Source: Brevundimonas intermedia (GTDB lineage: Bacteria > Pseudomonadota > Alphaproteobacteria > Caulobacterales > Caulobacteraceae). Taken from it: a stretch of 64,000 nucleotides of DNA. Where the stretch lies: the NCBI RefSeq assembly GCF_027922165.1, contig NZ_BSFD01000011.1, positions 101,935 through 165,934 of the forward strand, read 5' to 3'. The first letter of the stretch is position 1, and every line of letters starts with the position of its first letter. Positions 46,439-55,021 of the stretch are shown piece after piece. The notes under the pieces are model-generated. The model did not search any database. It saw nothing but the letters and a program-made list of their open reading frames with translations, and had not been told where the DNA came from. Position numbers and translations under genes: made by a program.

Positions 46439-46746
46439 GCGACGCTCATGGCGCGGCGGGGCGCCACCTGTATGATTCCATATCGGAGCAGAAGCATTCG
46501 GTGGTCGACAGTTTCGCCGATCAACGCACCGTGCTGAAGCGGGCGGTGGCCGAGCAGCGGCTGGCCGCCATGCCGGAAGACATGCGACGCGCCGAGATGG
46601 GACCGTCGGCCCAGATCAGTATCGAGATCGTCGAGGCCTTGCAGAAGATCATCGCCCGCGAGGTGACCCGGCAACTGGATCTGGCCATCTGCGCCATGAT
46701 CGAACGGAGCAAGGCCGAGCCCGCAACCGCAACCGCCGAAACCTGA
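46435..46746 (+). CDS. Reb-operon protein, unknown (last gene)
   Basis: 103 residues with GTG start (46435, overlapping the previous stop, AAGGGAGA ribosome site). It is predicted helical with charged ends (DQRTVLKRAVAEQRLAAMPEDMRRAEM, VEALQKIIAREVTRQLDLAICAMIERSK). No family was recognised. It is the last gene of the operon and is followed by a strong terminator. Confidence 0.68.
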   Translation: MSDAHGAAGRHLYDSISEQKHSVVDSFADQRTVLKRAVAEQRLAAMPEDMRRAEMGPSAQISIEIVEALQKIIAREVTRQLDLAICAMIERSKAEPATATAET

Positions 46747-46786
46747 GGCCGCGAAGCGGACCAGGCTTTCAGAAGACCACCCAATG

Positions 46787-46819
46787 AAAAGGCCGCCGAA
46801 GCGATCCGGCGGCCTTTTT
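46787..46819. terminator. Strong bidirectional terminator
   Basis: AAAAGGCCGCCG pairs with CGGCGGCCTTTT (12 bp) around an eight-base loop. T-runs on both strands mean it can end the Reb operon on the plus strand and the autotransporter gene on the minus strand. Confidence 0.9.
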
Positions 46820-46839
46820 GTCGTCCAGGCGGCGTCCGA

Positions 46840-49800
46840 TCAGAAGCGGAAGCTGGCCCGCAGCAGAAGCGAATAGCGGACGTAGTCCTCGAGCAGTTCG
46901 GCATCGCCGGTCAGGGACAGCATGCCCAGGTCGTTGCCCAGGTTCAGGCGGAAACCGAGGATCAGGCCGCCGCCCTCGACCGCGTCGGGCGACAGGACGA
47001 AGTCCGGGCCGCCGCTGGCGAAGCGGGCGATGGTCTCGCCGGCGTCGACCGACAGGTTCTGACGATAGCCGATGCGCAGTTCGGGGCGGATCCAGCCGTC
47101 GCGGCCGAAGCCGTAGCCCACGTTCATCGCCGCGACAGCGGAGAAGATGTGGCTGTCGCGCGAATCGATGTCGAGGTCGAAGCCGTCGCCGCCGCCGCTT
47201 TCGGTACGAGAGCCTTCCGACAGGCGGAAGTACTCGGCATAGACTTCGGGGCGCACGTTCAGGCGACCGTAGTTGCGCTCATAGGAGGCGCCGCCAGCCG
47301 CCGCAGCCGTCCAGCCGTGCCAGTCGGAAGTGTTGTTCAGATAGACGCCGTCGGCGACCAAAGAACGGTCGGCGCTGAAGCTGGCGTAGCCGCCGGCTGC
47401 GCGGGCCCAGGTCGTCCAGTACTGACCCTGGGCGCGCCAATAGAGGCCCAGTTCCAGAAGATTGGCGGACAGGATTTCCTCGGCCTCGGCTTCGGGATCC
47501 TCGATATCGGAAGAGGTGAAGGCGGCCGTGACGCCGAAGGCGCCGACGCTGGTGCCCTTTTCAACGCCACCGGCGACGCCGAAGCCTTCCGAACGGAAGC
47601 CATAGGAGTCGGTCTTGTCCTTGTCGGCGTAGAAGTTGATTTCCTGGACCCAGGCGCTGGTCTCGCCGGGCGCGGCGGAGGCGTTGCGGCCCGTCAGGGC
47701 GCGCGTCACGGCGTCCACGCCGGCCGACAGGGACATCAGCGGACCGCCCGAGTGATCGGGAAGCATCTGCTCATAGACGTTGGCGAAACCCTCGCGGGTC
47801 GTCTGGCTGAGGAACAGGTTCTGAAGCGTCGTATTGTCGCCGAGGGCGGCGTAAACCGCGTCGAAGGCCGAAGCCTCGACCGGGATCAGACCGGCCTCTT
47901 CGGCCGTGCGACGGCGGGCGTCGACATAGACCTTTCCTGCAGTGGTGTCGGCCCCGGCGGAGACGACATAGAGGTAGGGCGAATTCTCGCCCAGCAGGGT
48001 CTGGTCGATCGTCCCGACGGTCAGCGAACCCGCGCTGATGACGTCGAAGCGAGCCGGGTCTTGCAGCAGGGTGGCGAAGCGGACGCCGAGCGCGGCGCCG
48101 GTCGCGATATTGGCCGCACCGCTGACGTTGAAGCCGCCGGCGTTGTTCGCCGCCGGATCGACGGTGAGCACGAGCGTGCCGTCCGCGCCGACGTTCAGGC
48201 TTGAGATGTTGGTGGTCGTGGTCTGATTGGCGAACAGGGAGCCGTTCGTCACATTGAGCGCCAGCCCGGCCGCGTTCGTGATCGAGCCGGAAATCGCAGC
48301 GCCGCCGGTGACGTTCATCGTGTCGGCGCCGCCGCCGAACGAGATGTCGCCGATGATGGTGCCGTTCTCGATGTTCAGAGTGTCGCCGCCCGAGCCAAGC
48401 CGGATGGCGCCGACCATCGTAGGTTCAGCGCTGTCGGGCACGCCGTCCTTGTCGGTGTCGGTTGCAGTGCTGCCGGCGGCGGCGGCGACGCCGTACTGAC
48501 GGAAGACGACCCCGGTGGTGTTGGCCGACAGATCGACGGCTATGGCTTCACCATCCTGAGCCGTGGTGTCGGTGGTGTCCGGGCTAATCCCGACCGCGAT
48601 GGTGCCGGCGTTGGTGAACTGGGTCAGGGCGCCGGAAGAATCCCGAACGGCGACTGCGTCGCCGTGGTTTCCGGTGAAGCGCGACGTAATCACCCCGGTG
48701 TTGGTCATGGAGGATACGTTGGCGCCCGCGCCGATCAGAACCGCCGTAGAGGTCGTGGCCGTGCTGCCCGAGGCGCCGGCCTGGATGGTGCCCGTGTTGG
48801 AGAGAGCTGGGGCGGTGACATTGGCGCCGATCCAGATCGCCGTGGCGTCAGCCGTCGTCGCCGAGGCGGAAATCGTGCCCTCGTTTCTGACGCCGCCTGC
48901 GACTGTCACGGCCTGGCCGCCGGCCACGCCCAGTTGAAGGGCGCGTGATTCAATGCCCGAATAAACGCCCGAGCCGGTTATGGCTCCGCGGTTTATCAAG
49001 CCGTAGGCGGAATCGCCTGCGCCGACAGCGCCCAGGGCCACGGTGTTGGTCGTGGAGCCGATCAATAGGGCCGGTGCGCCGCCCAGCGACGTGAGGGACG
49101 CCGCGGTTTCGCTGCTGTCCAGGATGCCGTCCCCGTCGCGATCCGTGTCGGTGCGATTGATGACGCCGTCGCCGTCGCTGTCTTCATCGCCGTTCTTAAT
49201 GTTGTCGCCGTCGTCATCGCCCTCGATGCCGCCGGCGCCGTAGGTCGGACCGGTGTCAAGCACGACGCCGCCGTTGATGTCTGCGGCCACACGCACGGCC
49301 GGGCCACCCTGCAACTTGTCGTCGGCGTCCAATTCGTCGAGATAGAGTGCAGTGTCTGAAACCGTTCCCGACGTCGGCCGTACCGGCGGGGGCGTGGTGT
49401 AGCGATAGCCGGTCGTCGTGACGGCGGAATGGATCTTCAGGGCGCCGCCCACATCGCCTTCGATCGACACCCCGGTCGCGCCTGCGCCTGTCGCCGTGAT
49501 CGAACCGGCCAGATCGATATTGCCGGACACGGCGCCGGTGGTGCGAACTCCGACCGTGCCGTCGCCGAGCACGCGGACCGTACTGAGGCTTTGCAGGCGG
49601 CCGTTCAGGTCTGTCTCGACCGCCAGGCCGTAGCTGTTGTTCCCCTCGACGGTGATCGCGCTGGTCGGTTCGAGGGTGATGTTGCCGGTGAAGGCGGAGG
49701 GGCCGGCGACGCGCACGCCATAGCGGCCTGTTCCGGTCGCGAAGGGACCGTCGATATCGCCGTCGCTGTCGGTGTCCTTGTAGTCGGCATCTTCCAGCGA

Positions 49801-50133
49801 ATCGGTGACGGAGATGGAGCCGCCCATGGCGAGCGAGCCGGTGTTGCCGCCGTTCACCAGAATGCCGGTTGCGCCGTCCGCCGACTTGGCCATGGAGATG
49901 GAGCCGCCGCTATCGACGTCGAGCGTGTTGTTCGAATCCAGCGTCATGGCCGCGCCGGAGGTGACGGCGATCGAACCGCCGCTGGCGATACGGACGTTGT
50001 CGGCCGCCGTGCCGGTGGCGTTGGACGTCTGGATCGGCGTCGTGCGCGCGGTCGAGACGACGACCTCGGCTTGAGCGCCCGTCACAGCCAACAAGGGAGC
50101 GATCGCTACGGCGGTCGCGAGCAGAATACGCAT
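46840..50133 (-). CDS. Autotransporter with Asp-rich (TSP3-like) repeats
   Basis: 1097 residues. It has a signal peptide (1-22, ending TGAQA) and a long passenger of beta-helix-like Gly/Thr/Ser-rich repeats. It also has blocks of Asp-rich calcium-binding-type repeats (about residues 310-350, GDGVINRTDTDRDGDGILD, plus two shorter ones). A C-terminal autotransporter beta-barrel of about 280 residues ends in Phe (RASFRF). It is exported to the outer membrane. The passenger function is unknown; surface adhesion or a calcium-dependent role is plausible. ATG 50133 is set by the signal peptide. Confidence 0.88.
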   Translation of the reverse strand: MRILLATAVAIAPLLAVTGAQAEVVVSTARTTPIQTSNATGTAADNVRIASGGSIAVTSGAAMTLDSNNTLDVDSGGSISMAKSADGATGILVNGGNTGSLAMGGSISVTDSLEDADYKDTDSDGDIDGPFATGTGRYGVRVAGPSAFTGNITLEPTSAITVEGNNSYGLAVETDLNGRLQSLSTVRVLGDGTVGVRTTGAVSGNIDLAGSITATGAGATGVSIEGDVGGALKIHSAVTTTGYRYTTPPPVRPTSGTVSDTALYLDELDADDKLQGGPAVRVAADINGGVVLDTGPTYGAGGIEGDDDGDNIKNGDEDSDGDGVINRTDTDRDGDGILDSSETAASLTSLGGAPALLIGSTTNTVALGAVGAGDSAYGLINRGAITGSGVYSGIESRALQLGVAGGQAVTVAGGVRNEGTISASATTADATAIWIGANVTAPALSNTGTIQAGASGSTATTSTAVLIGAGANVSSMTNTGVITSRFTGNHGDAVAVRDSSGALTQFTNAGTIAVGISPDTTDTTAQDGEAIAVDLSANTTGVVFRQYGVAAAAGSTATDTDKDGVPDSAEPTMVGAIRLGSGGDTLNIENGTIIGDISFGGGADTMNVTGGAAISGSITNAAGLALNVTNGSLFANQTTTTNISSLNVGADGTLVLTVDPAANNAGGFNVSGAANIATGAALGVRFATLLQDPARFDVISAGSLTVGTIDQTLLGENSPYLYVVSAGADTTAGKVYVDARRRTAEEAGLIPVEASAFDAVYAALGDNTTLQNLFLSQTTREGFANVYEQMLPDHSGGPLMSLSAGVDAVTRALTGRNASAAPGETSAWVQEINFYADKDKTDSYGFRSEGFGVAGGVEKGTSVGAFGVTAAFTSSDIEDPEAEAEEILSANLLELGLYWRAQGQYWTTWARAAGGYASFSADRSLVADGVYLNNTSDWHGWTAAAAGGASYERNYGRLNVRPEVYAEYFRLSEGSRTESGGGDGFDLDIDSRDSHIFSAVAAMNVGYGFGRDGWIRPELRIGYRQNLSVDAGETIARFASGGPDFVLSPDAVEGGGLILGFRLNLGNDLGMLSLTGDAELLEDYVRYSLLLRASFRF

Positions 50134-50376
50134 TCGGAAGAAAACCCCTGGTGGCCACGCGATCACGAACAAGGCGGTCCATTACAGGATCGACGCCAAC
50201 CTTGCTCAAGTTTATCGAATTTGAGGCGAATGCAAGGCCGCGTTCAGCATGTTGCTGTTCCGCGTCAGGCCTGCAGCCTGATGAAACGTCCGAATTTGCG
50301 GGGTGTTGTGGGGGGTGCGGAAGGATTTCCGACGCGGCTATTGAGCTTTGCCGCGCCGGGGTCTAGGGGCGGAAGC

Positions 50377-51708
50377 ATGGTCAAACGCGTTTCACGACGA
50401 CGCATCCAATCCACGCCCTCCGGCGTTGGCGAGCCCAGACCAGACGAGAACCTCTTCATGACACTGACCGACCTCGACGTTCACGAAAGCGAGCTCCGGC
50501 TGATTCCCGGACTGGACGTCGAAGTCGCGGACACCCTGAGGGCGCTGAAGCTGGCGGCGATGGACGATCGGCCTCGGCTGGTGGACAGCACCATGTTGTA
50601 TGCGCCGCGTTCCGGCGGGGTGAAGCGCTATCTTTTGTCTAAGAAGGCCTGGATCGAGGCCAACCGTCCGGGGGTCAGTCATTCGCTGATCGTGCCGGGC
50701 GCGCGACACAAGGCGCGAACCGACGGGATCGTGCAACTGCGGGCGACGAAGCTGCCGTTCGGGGACGGCTACCGCTGGCCCAGTTCGGTCAAGCGCTGGA
50801 GCGCCTGGGTGGCGGCGATGAAGCCCTCGATCATCGAGGCGGGCGATCCCTATACGCCGGGGCAGGGCGCCCTGGAGGCGGGGCAAAGGGTGGGTTGCCC
50901 GGTGGTCGGCTTCTGTCATTCGGATCCGGCGAGCCTAGCGGCTCTGCACTTCGGCGAATGGGCCAAGAAGCCGGTGGAAAAGCGCTGGGCCCGCCTGTTC
51001 TCGCAGTTCGACCGGGTCATTTCGCCCAGCCGATTCATCGCGCGGCGGCTGGAAGAGGCCGGGGTGAGCAATATCGTCATCCGCCCGCTGGGCGTCGAGA
51101 TCGACACCTTCCGGCCCGATCGTCGGGATCGTCCGTGGCTGTTGAAGGAGTTGGGCCTGGGCGAAGACGCCCGGCTGCTGTGCTTCGCCGGACGCCCGGC
51201 CAAGGAAAAGAATGTCGATATCCTGATTGAGGCCGTCCAGAAGCTGGGCGCGCCCTATCATCTGGTGCTGGTCGGCGCCGGGTCGGGCATGCCTGACGAA
51301 GATCGGGTGATTTCGATGCCCTATGAGAAGGATCCGAAAGCCGTGGCCCGGATCATCGCCAGCTGCGACGCCTTCGTTCACGCCAATGACAAGGAGCCGT
51401 TCGGCCTGATCGTGCTGGAGGCCATGGCCTGTGGTCGTCCCGTGGTCGGGGTCAACGCCGGCGGCGTGGCCGAGACGGTCGATGAGTCGGTCGGCCAACT
51501 GGCGGCCAGCGCCGAGGCCGGCGCCTATGCCGAGGCGGTGGAGGCCCTGTTTGCGAGGGACATCGAGGCCATCGGCCGCGCCGCGCGGGACAAGGCCGTC
51601 AACCAATTCGCCTGGAATCGGGTCTTCGAGGACCTGTGCATGGTCTATGGCGAGCTGACGGGCGAAGCCGCCTTCGTGCAGCCCGACGAGGCCTTCGCCG
51701 TCCACTGA
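50377..51708 (+). CDS. GT4-family glycosyltransferase
   Basis: 443 residues with a GT-B fold. The N-terminal half has YAPRSGGVKRYLLSKKAW and the C-terminal half has LLCFAGRPAKEKNVDILIEAVQKLG and the E-x7-E motif KEPFGLIVLEAMACGRPVV. Such enzymes build lipopolysaccharide or glycoconjugates; the substrate is unknown. ATG 50377 is chosen; ATG 50458 would remove 27 residues. The longer open frame upstream is antisense to the autotransporter. It is divergent from the autotransporter. Confidence 0.85.
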   Translation: MVKRVSRRRIQSTPSGVGEPRPDENLFMTLTDLDVHESELRLIPGLDVEVADTLRALKLAAMDDRPRLVDSTMLYAPRSGGVKRYLLSKKAWIEANRPGVSHSLIVPGARHKARTDGIVQLRATKLPFGDGYRWPSSVKRWSAWVAAMKPSIIEAGDPYTPGQGALEAGQRVGCPVVGFCHSDPASLAALHFGEWAKKPVEKRWARLFSQFDRVISPSRFIARRLEEAGVSNIVIRPLGVEIDTFRPDRRDRPWLLKELGLGEDARLLCFAGRPAKEKNVDILIEAVQKLGAPYHLVLVGAGSGMPDEDRVISMPYEKDPKAVARIIASCDAFVHANDKEPFGLIVLEAMACGRPVVGVNAGGVAETVDESVGQLAASAEAGAYAEAVEALFARDIEAIGRAARDKAVNQFAWNRVFEDLCMVYGELTGEAAFVQPDEAFAVH

Positions 51709-51766
51709 GGCCGGCGCGAAAATCCAGGAAATGAGGCGATGTCTTCCGCCCGTCAGAGAGCGGGGG

Positions 51767-51799
51767 CGCGCCACTTCTTTGTCTGTAAGAAGTGGCGCG
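51767..51799. other. Hairpin overlapping the tRNA-Asp 3' end (copy 1)
   Basis: A perfect 13-bp inverted repeat with a seven-base loop. On the minus strand, its first arm starts with the last seven nucleotides of the tRNA (including CCA). No T-run follows, so it is not a canonical terminator. Confidence 0.75.
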
Positions 51800-51869
51800 A
51801 GTGACGGGGCTCGAACCCGCGACCTCCGGCGTGACAGGCCGGCACTCTAACCAACTGAGCTACACCCGC
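51793..51869 (-). tRNA. tRNA-Asp (GUC), copy 1
   Basis: 77 nt with CCA encoded. The acceptor stem GCGGGTG/CACTCGC contains one G-T pair. The anticodon stem CCGGC/GCCGG encloses GTC, and the T-arm is GCGGGTTCGAGCCCCGT. It is identical to copy 2, 82 bases away. Confidence 0.97.
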
Positions 51870-51923
51870 GTATCAGGTCGAAACTTTTGAGTTGTTTCGA
51901 AAACTTAGAGAGGGAAGGCGGTA

Positions 51924-51957
51924 GCGCCACTCTGTCTATTTCTAGAAAGAGTGGCGC
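51924..51957. other. Hairpin overlapping the tRNA-Asp 3' end (copy 2)
   Basis: A 10-bp inverted repeat (GCGCCACTCT / AGAGTGGCGC) with a 14-base loop. On the minus strand, its first arm contains the last six nucleotides of tRNA-Asp copy 2. The stem sequence past the tRNA differs from copy 1, yet pairing is retained. Confidence 0.7.
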
Positions 51958-52028
51958 GAGTGACGGGGCTCGAACCCGCGACCTCCGGCGTGACAGGCCG
52001 GCACTCTAACCAACTGAGCTACACCCGC
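51952..52028 (-). tRNA. tRNA-Asp (GUC), copy 2
   Basis: 77 nt, identical to copy 1 in sequence and structure, CCA encoded. The two genes are in tandem on the minus strand, so copy 2 is transcribed first and a shared transcript is possible. Confidence 0.97.
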
Positions 52029-52420
52029 GTTTCCCGGCCGAAGCGGCTGTGCGCCCCGGCGAGGGGCGTCGTTTAGGCGGGCTGACCCATCGCGTCAAGC
52101 GGCCTTTTCCGAGAAAGACCGACCATGCGGCACGATAGGCTGTGGAGAAGATCCGCCGGTCGCGTCCGCCCGCCGTATGCGCCGTGCCGACAGGGGGCGA
52201 GCGGCCATTGTTGCGGGCTCTCCAGGGCCAAGAGAGCGAGATATTTGGCTCGATTACCCGTTTAGCCTTCACAAAAAGCGAAAACGCCCGTCTAGGTTGC
52301 AAGGGGCGGGCTCTGGCCGTGTTTGCAAGGGTCGTCGGACAACCGCCCAGGGGGAGACGGAGGCCGGGGAGCGAGCCGTTCAGGCTTGGCGGTCTTCTTT
52401 ACGGGAAGGGGAATGACGCC
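52029..52420. other. Non-coding gap upstream of the sigma factor
   Basis: 392 bases without a supported gene. It should contain the tRNA promoter (minus strand) and the sigma factor promoter (plus strand). An AT-richer patch (about 52241-52290) is the best place for a promoter. The open frame reaching back to 52142 in the sigma gene frame has no ribosome site and unlikely composition. Confidence 0.5.
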
Positions 52421-53149
52421 ATGACCATCGTCCCGCTGTTTCCGGATTGGAATGCGGAGAGCGGCGAACAGGCGAATCCTGCTGAGCCTGTGGCCGGGGC
52501 CGCGCGTCCGTCCAGAGCCTATGGACCATCGCGACGTCCACCCTCGCCGGTGGATGTTCTGGCCAGGGCCGCGGGAGGAGGGCGTGGGCGATCCGTGACG
52601 CCTGCCGAGGTCATCGCGCGGTCCCTGGACCGCCGACCTTCGCTGGACCGTTTCTGGGCCGTTTGGATGGCGCATCAGACCGTTCTGCGGCAACGGAGCC
52701 TGCGCCTCAGCGGCGGCAATCGCGCCGACGCCGAGGACGCGCTGAGCGCGGCCATGGTCCGTGCCGCCCAGGCTTTCGACCGACAGCCGATCCAGAACCC
52801 AGGCGCCTGGCTGGTGCGAATCCTGCACAACACCTGCATGGACCAGCATCGCCAGAACGCCAGCCGTGTTCCGATCAAGATCGAGGACGACGATCTGCCG
52901 TCGCCGTCTGCAGCGGCCTGGGCTGCGGCTGAGCCCTCGCCGGAGGAGGTGCTGTCTCAACAGGAAAGCGACGCCGCCTGGGGGCGGGCGATGAAGGCCC
53001 TGCCGGCGAGCCTGGTCGAGCCGCTGAAGCTTCACCTGGACGACTGGAGCGACGAACAGATCGCCGCCCATCTGAACATCAGCCGCGAACTGGTCAGAAA
53101 GCGACGGCAGCTGGCCCGCAAACAGCTGCGGCTTCTGCTGGATATCTAG
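52421..53149 (+). CDS. ECF-type RNA polymerase sigma factor (orphan)
   Basis: 242 residues. A region of about 95 residues, poorly conserved, precedes sigma region 2 (about 100-170, ADAEDALSAAMVRAAQAFDRQPIQNPGAWLVRILHNTCMDQHRQNASR) and region 4 (about 185-242, WSDEQIAAHLNISRELVRKRRQLARKQL). No anti-sigma gene is adjacent. A GGAAGGGG ribosome site precedes ATG 52421. Its location near the Reb operon makes it a candidate activator of it, but this is inference. The stop overlaps that of convergent dipZ. Confidence 0.85.
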   Translation: MTIVPLFPDWNAESGEQANPAEPVAGAARPSRAYGPSRRPPSPVDVLARAAGGGRGRSVTPAEVIARSLDRRPSLDRFWAVWMAHQTVLRQRSLRLSGGNRADAEDALSAAMVRAAQAFDRQPIQNPGAWLVRILHNTCMDQHRQNASRVPIKIEDDDLPSPSAAAWAAAEPSPEEVLSQQESDAAWGRAMKALPASLVEPLKLHLDDWSDEQIAAHLNISRELVRKRRQLARKQLRLLLDI

Positions 53150-54873
53150 CCGAAGGTGAAGGCGAAGACCTGGGCGCCCGGATCGAGGAATTCGATCTCG
53201 AAGGTGCGTTCCCGCACCGGCCCGGATTGGCGCACCAGCTGATACAGGCGCTGTCCGTCGATGCGCCCCATCCCCTGGGCGTCGATGTCGGACCCGGCGG
53301 CGGCGCCCGGCGCCTGGCCGTCGATCAGGACGCGGAATCTCGGCGCCGCCTCGGCGGCGGGCGCCATCACAAGATGAAGATCGCGGGCCTTGAAGCGGAA
53401 CGCGACCCGGCCGCCGGCGGCCGTCAGTTCGGCGTGTTCGCGGGTCACGCGCCAGGCGCCGGTCAGGCTCCAGTCGTTGAGGCCCAGGGGGCCGGCGGCA
53501 TAGGTCTTGACCGCATCCCGGGCGAAGCCGCCGGGCGAACGGAAATTCTCGGCGCGGGCGTAGCCGACGTAGGTTTCGGGCGAGCCGAGCTGGTTCATGT
53601 CGGCGGCGGCCTCGGCGCCCTGGGCCTGAACCTGGACCACGTCCGCAGCGACGTCGGCGGCGCCCGCCTCCTTGAGCAGTTGCTGGATGACGCGTTCAGA
53701 GCCGTCGTAGTCGCCTTCGCCGAAATGGTGGTGGCGGATGCGGCCCTGGGCGTCGATGAAATAGTGGGCGGGCCAGTACTGGTTCTTGAAGGCGCGCCAG
53801 ATGGCGAAGTCGTTGTCCATGGCGACCGGATAGTCGACGCCGAGGCGGCGGACGGCGTCGCGGACGTTGGTTTCGGACTTCTCGAAGGCGAATTCGGGCG
53901 TGTGGACGCCGATGACGACCAGGCCCTGATCCTTGTACTTCTCGGCCCAGGCGCGGACGTAGGGCAGGGCGCGCAGGCAGTTGATGCAGGAGTAGGTCCA
54001 GAAGTCGACGACCACGACCTTGCCGCGCAGCTGCTGCGGCGTCAGGGGCGGAGAGTTGATCCACGTCGTGGCGCCGGTAAATGCGGGCAACTGGCCCTCG
54101 ACCGGCAGGTTGGCCAGGTCCGCCGGCGCAGCGTTCGTCGGCACGCCGCGACCGATACTGCCGAGCAGCGCCTGTTCCAGACGGCCGGTGCTTCCGGCTG
54201 AAATCCGGGTCAGCAGGCCCGTGTCCAGGCCCAGGCCGATGGCGGCCACGCCGATCAGCACCAAGGCGCCCAGGCCGCGCCGCACCCATTCGCCGACGCC
54301 CAGCGCGCCCTTCATGGCCTTGAACACCCGCCCGCCGACAAGAAGGGCCAAGGCCAGGGAGGTGGCGGCGCCCGCCGCATAGGCCAGCAGCAGAACGGTC
54401 GAGCCGACCCCAGCGCCTTGCAAGGCCGCGCCGGTCAGGATGACGCCCAGGATGGGGCCTGCGCAGGGCGCCCACAGCAGGCCGGTGGCCACACCCAGCA
54501 GTAAGGAGGCGCGGACGTCGCCTTGGTCGGCGGAGCGTCGCTCGACGCGATCGGTCAGCCAGGAGCCGGCCGCCGCGAAGGGACGCATCAATCGATCCCC
54601 GATGGAGGGTACGAGCAGGCTGAGGCCCAGGACGGCCATGACCGCGAGCGCGATCCAGCGGCCAACCTCATTGGCCCGCACAGCCCAGCCGCCGCCCAGG
54701 GCCGCCAGGGTCGCCACCCCGGCGAAGGTGACCGCCATGCCGACCAGCAGGGGCAGGCCGTTGCGCACGAACGGCCGGCCGGCGCGGGCGAAGACGAAGG
54801 GCAGGACGGGCAGGATACAGGGGCTGACGATGGTCAGGGCGCCGGCCAAATAGGAGAGCAGGAACAGGATCAT
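53146..54873 (-). CDS. dipZ: DipZ-like CcdA-thioredoxin fusion protein
   Basis: 575 residues in three parts: CcdA-type electron-transfer membrane domain (about 1-230, with Cys19 in SPCILPV and Cys137 in APCAGP), periplasmic thioredoxin-like domain (about 265-400, CINC at Cys296/Cys299 in FWTYSCINC), and a beta-rich C-terminal domain (about 430-575). It carries reducing power across the inner membrane to periplasmic disulfides. The layout matches DipZ-type proteins. Confidence 0.9.
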   Translation of the reverse strand: MILFLLSYLAGALTIVSPCILPVLPFVFARAGRPFVRNGLPLLVGMAVTFAGVATLAALGGGWAVRANEVGRWIALAVMAVLGLSLLVPSIGDRLMRPFAAAGSWLTDRVERRSADQGDVRASLLLGVATGLLWAPCAGPILGVILTGAALQGAGVGSTVLLLAYAAGAATSLALALLVGGRVFKAMKGALGVGEWVRRGLGALVLIGVAAIGLGLDTGLLTRISAGSTGRLEQALLGSIGRGVPTNAAPADLANLPVEGQLPAFTGATTWINSPPLTPQQLRGKVVVVDFWTYSCINCLRALPYVRAWAEKYKDQGLVVIGVHTPEFAFEKSETNVRDAVRRLGVDYPVAMDNDFAIWRAFKNQYWPAHYFIDAQGRIRHHHFGEGDYDGSERVIQQLLKEAGAADVAADVVQVQAQGAEAAADMNQLGSPETYVGYARAENFRSPGGFARDAVKTYAAGPLGLNDWSLTGAWRVTREHAELTAAGGRVAFRFKARDLHLVMAPAAEAAPRFRVLIDGQAPGAAAGSDIDAQGMGRIDGQRLYQLVRQSGPVRERTFEIEFLDPGAQVFAFTFG

Positions 54874-55021
54874 GGAGACGGGCCTGACGGGATGGTGTCA
54901 CTTAGATACGAAGCCGGACCGCGTTCGGTTACCTTTCGGCGCATTATCTCCCACAGATAGACGCCCTGTCTTGTGTCGAACGGGCTAGACTTCGCGCTTC
55001 CGATCCCCGATTCGCTGGCCC

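Noticed and set aside
43022..46746. Small gene pairs as toxin-antitoxin modules
   Set aside because: The RebB core motif and the repeat of homologous subunits fit R-body proteins better, and no toxin or antitoxin family was recognised.
49429..50376. N-terminal extension of the GT4 gene
   Set aside because: The open frame runs back antisense to the autotransporter; the glycosyltransferase domain begins after 50377 and no earlier ribosome site was seen.
51793..52028. Two identical 77-base repeats as a CRISPR or mobile element trace
   Set aside because: They fold as complete tRNA-Asp genes.
52142..52420. N-terminal extension of the sigma factor
   Set aside because: There is no ribosome site or sensible composition; ATG 52421 has a good GGAAGGGG site.
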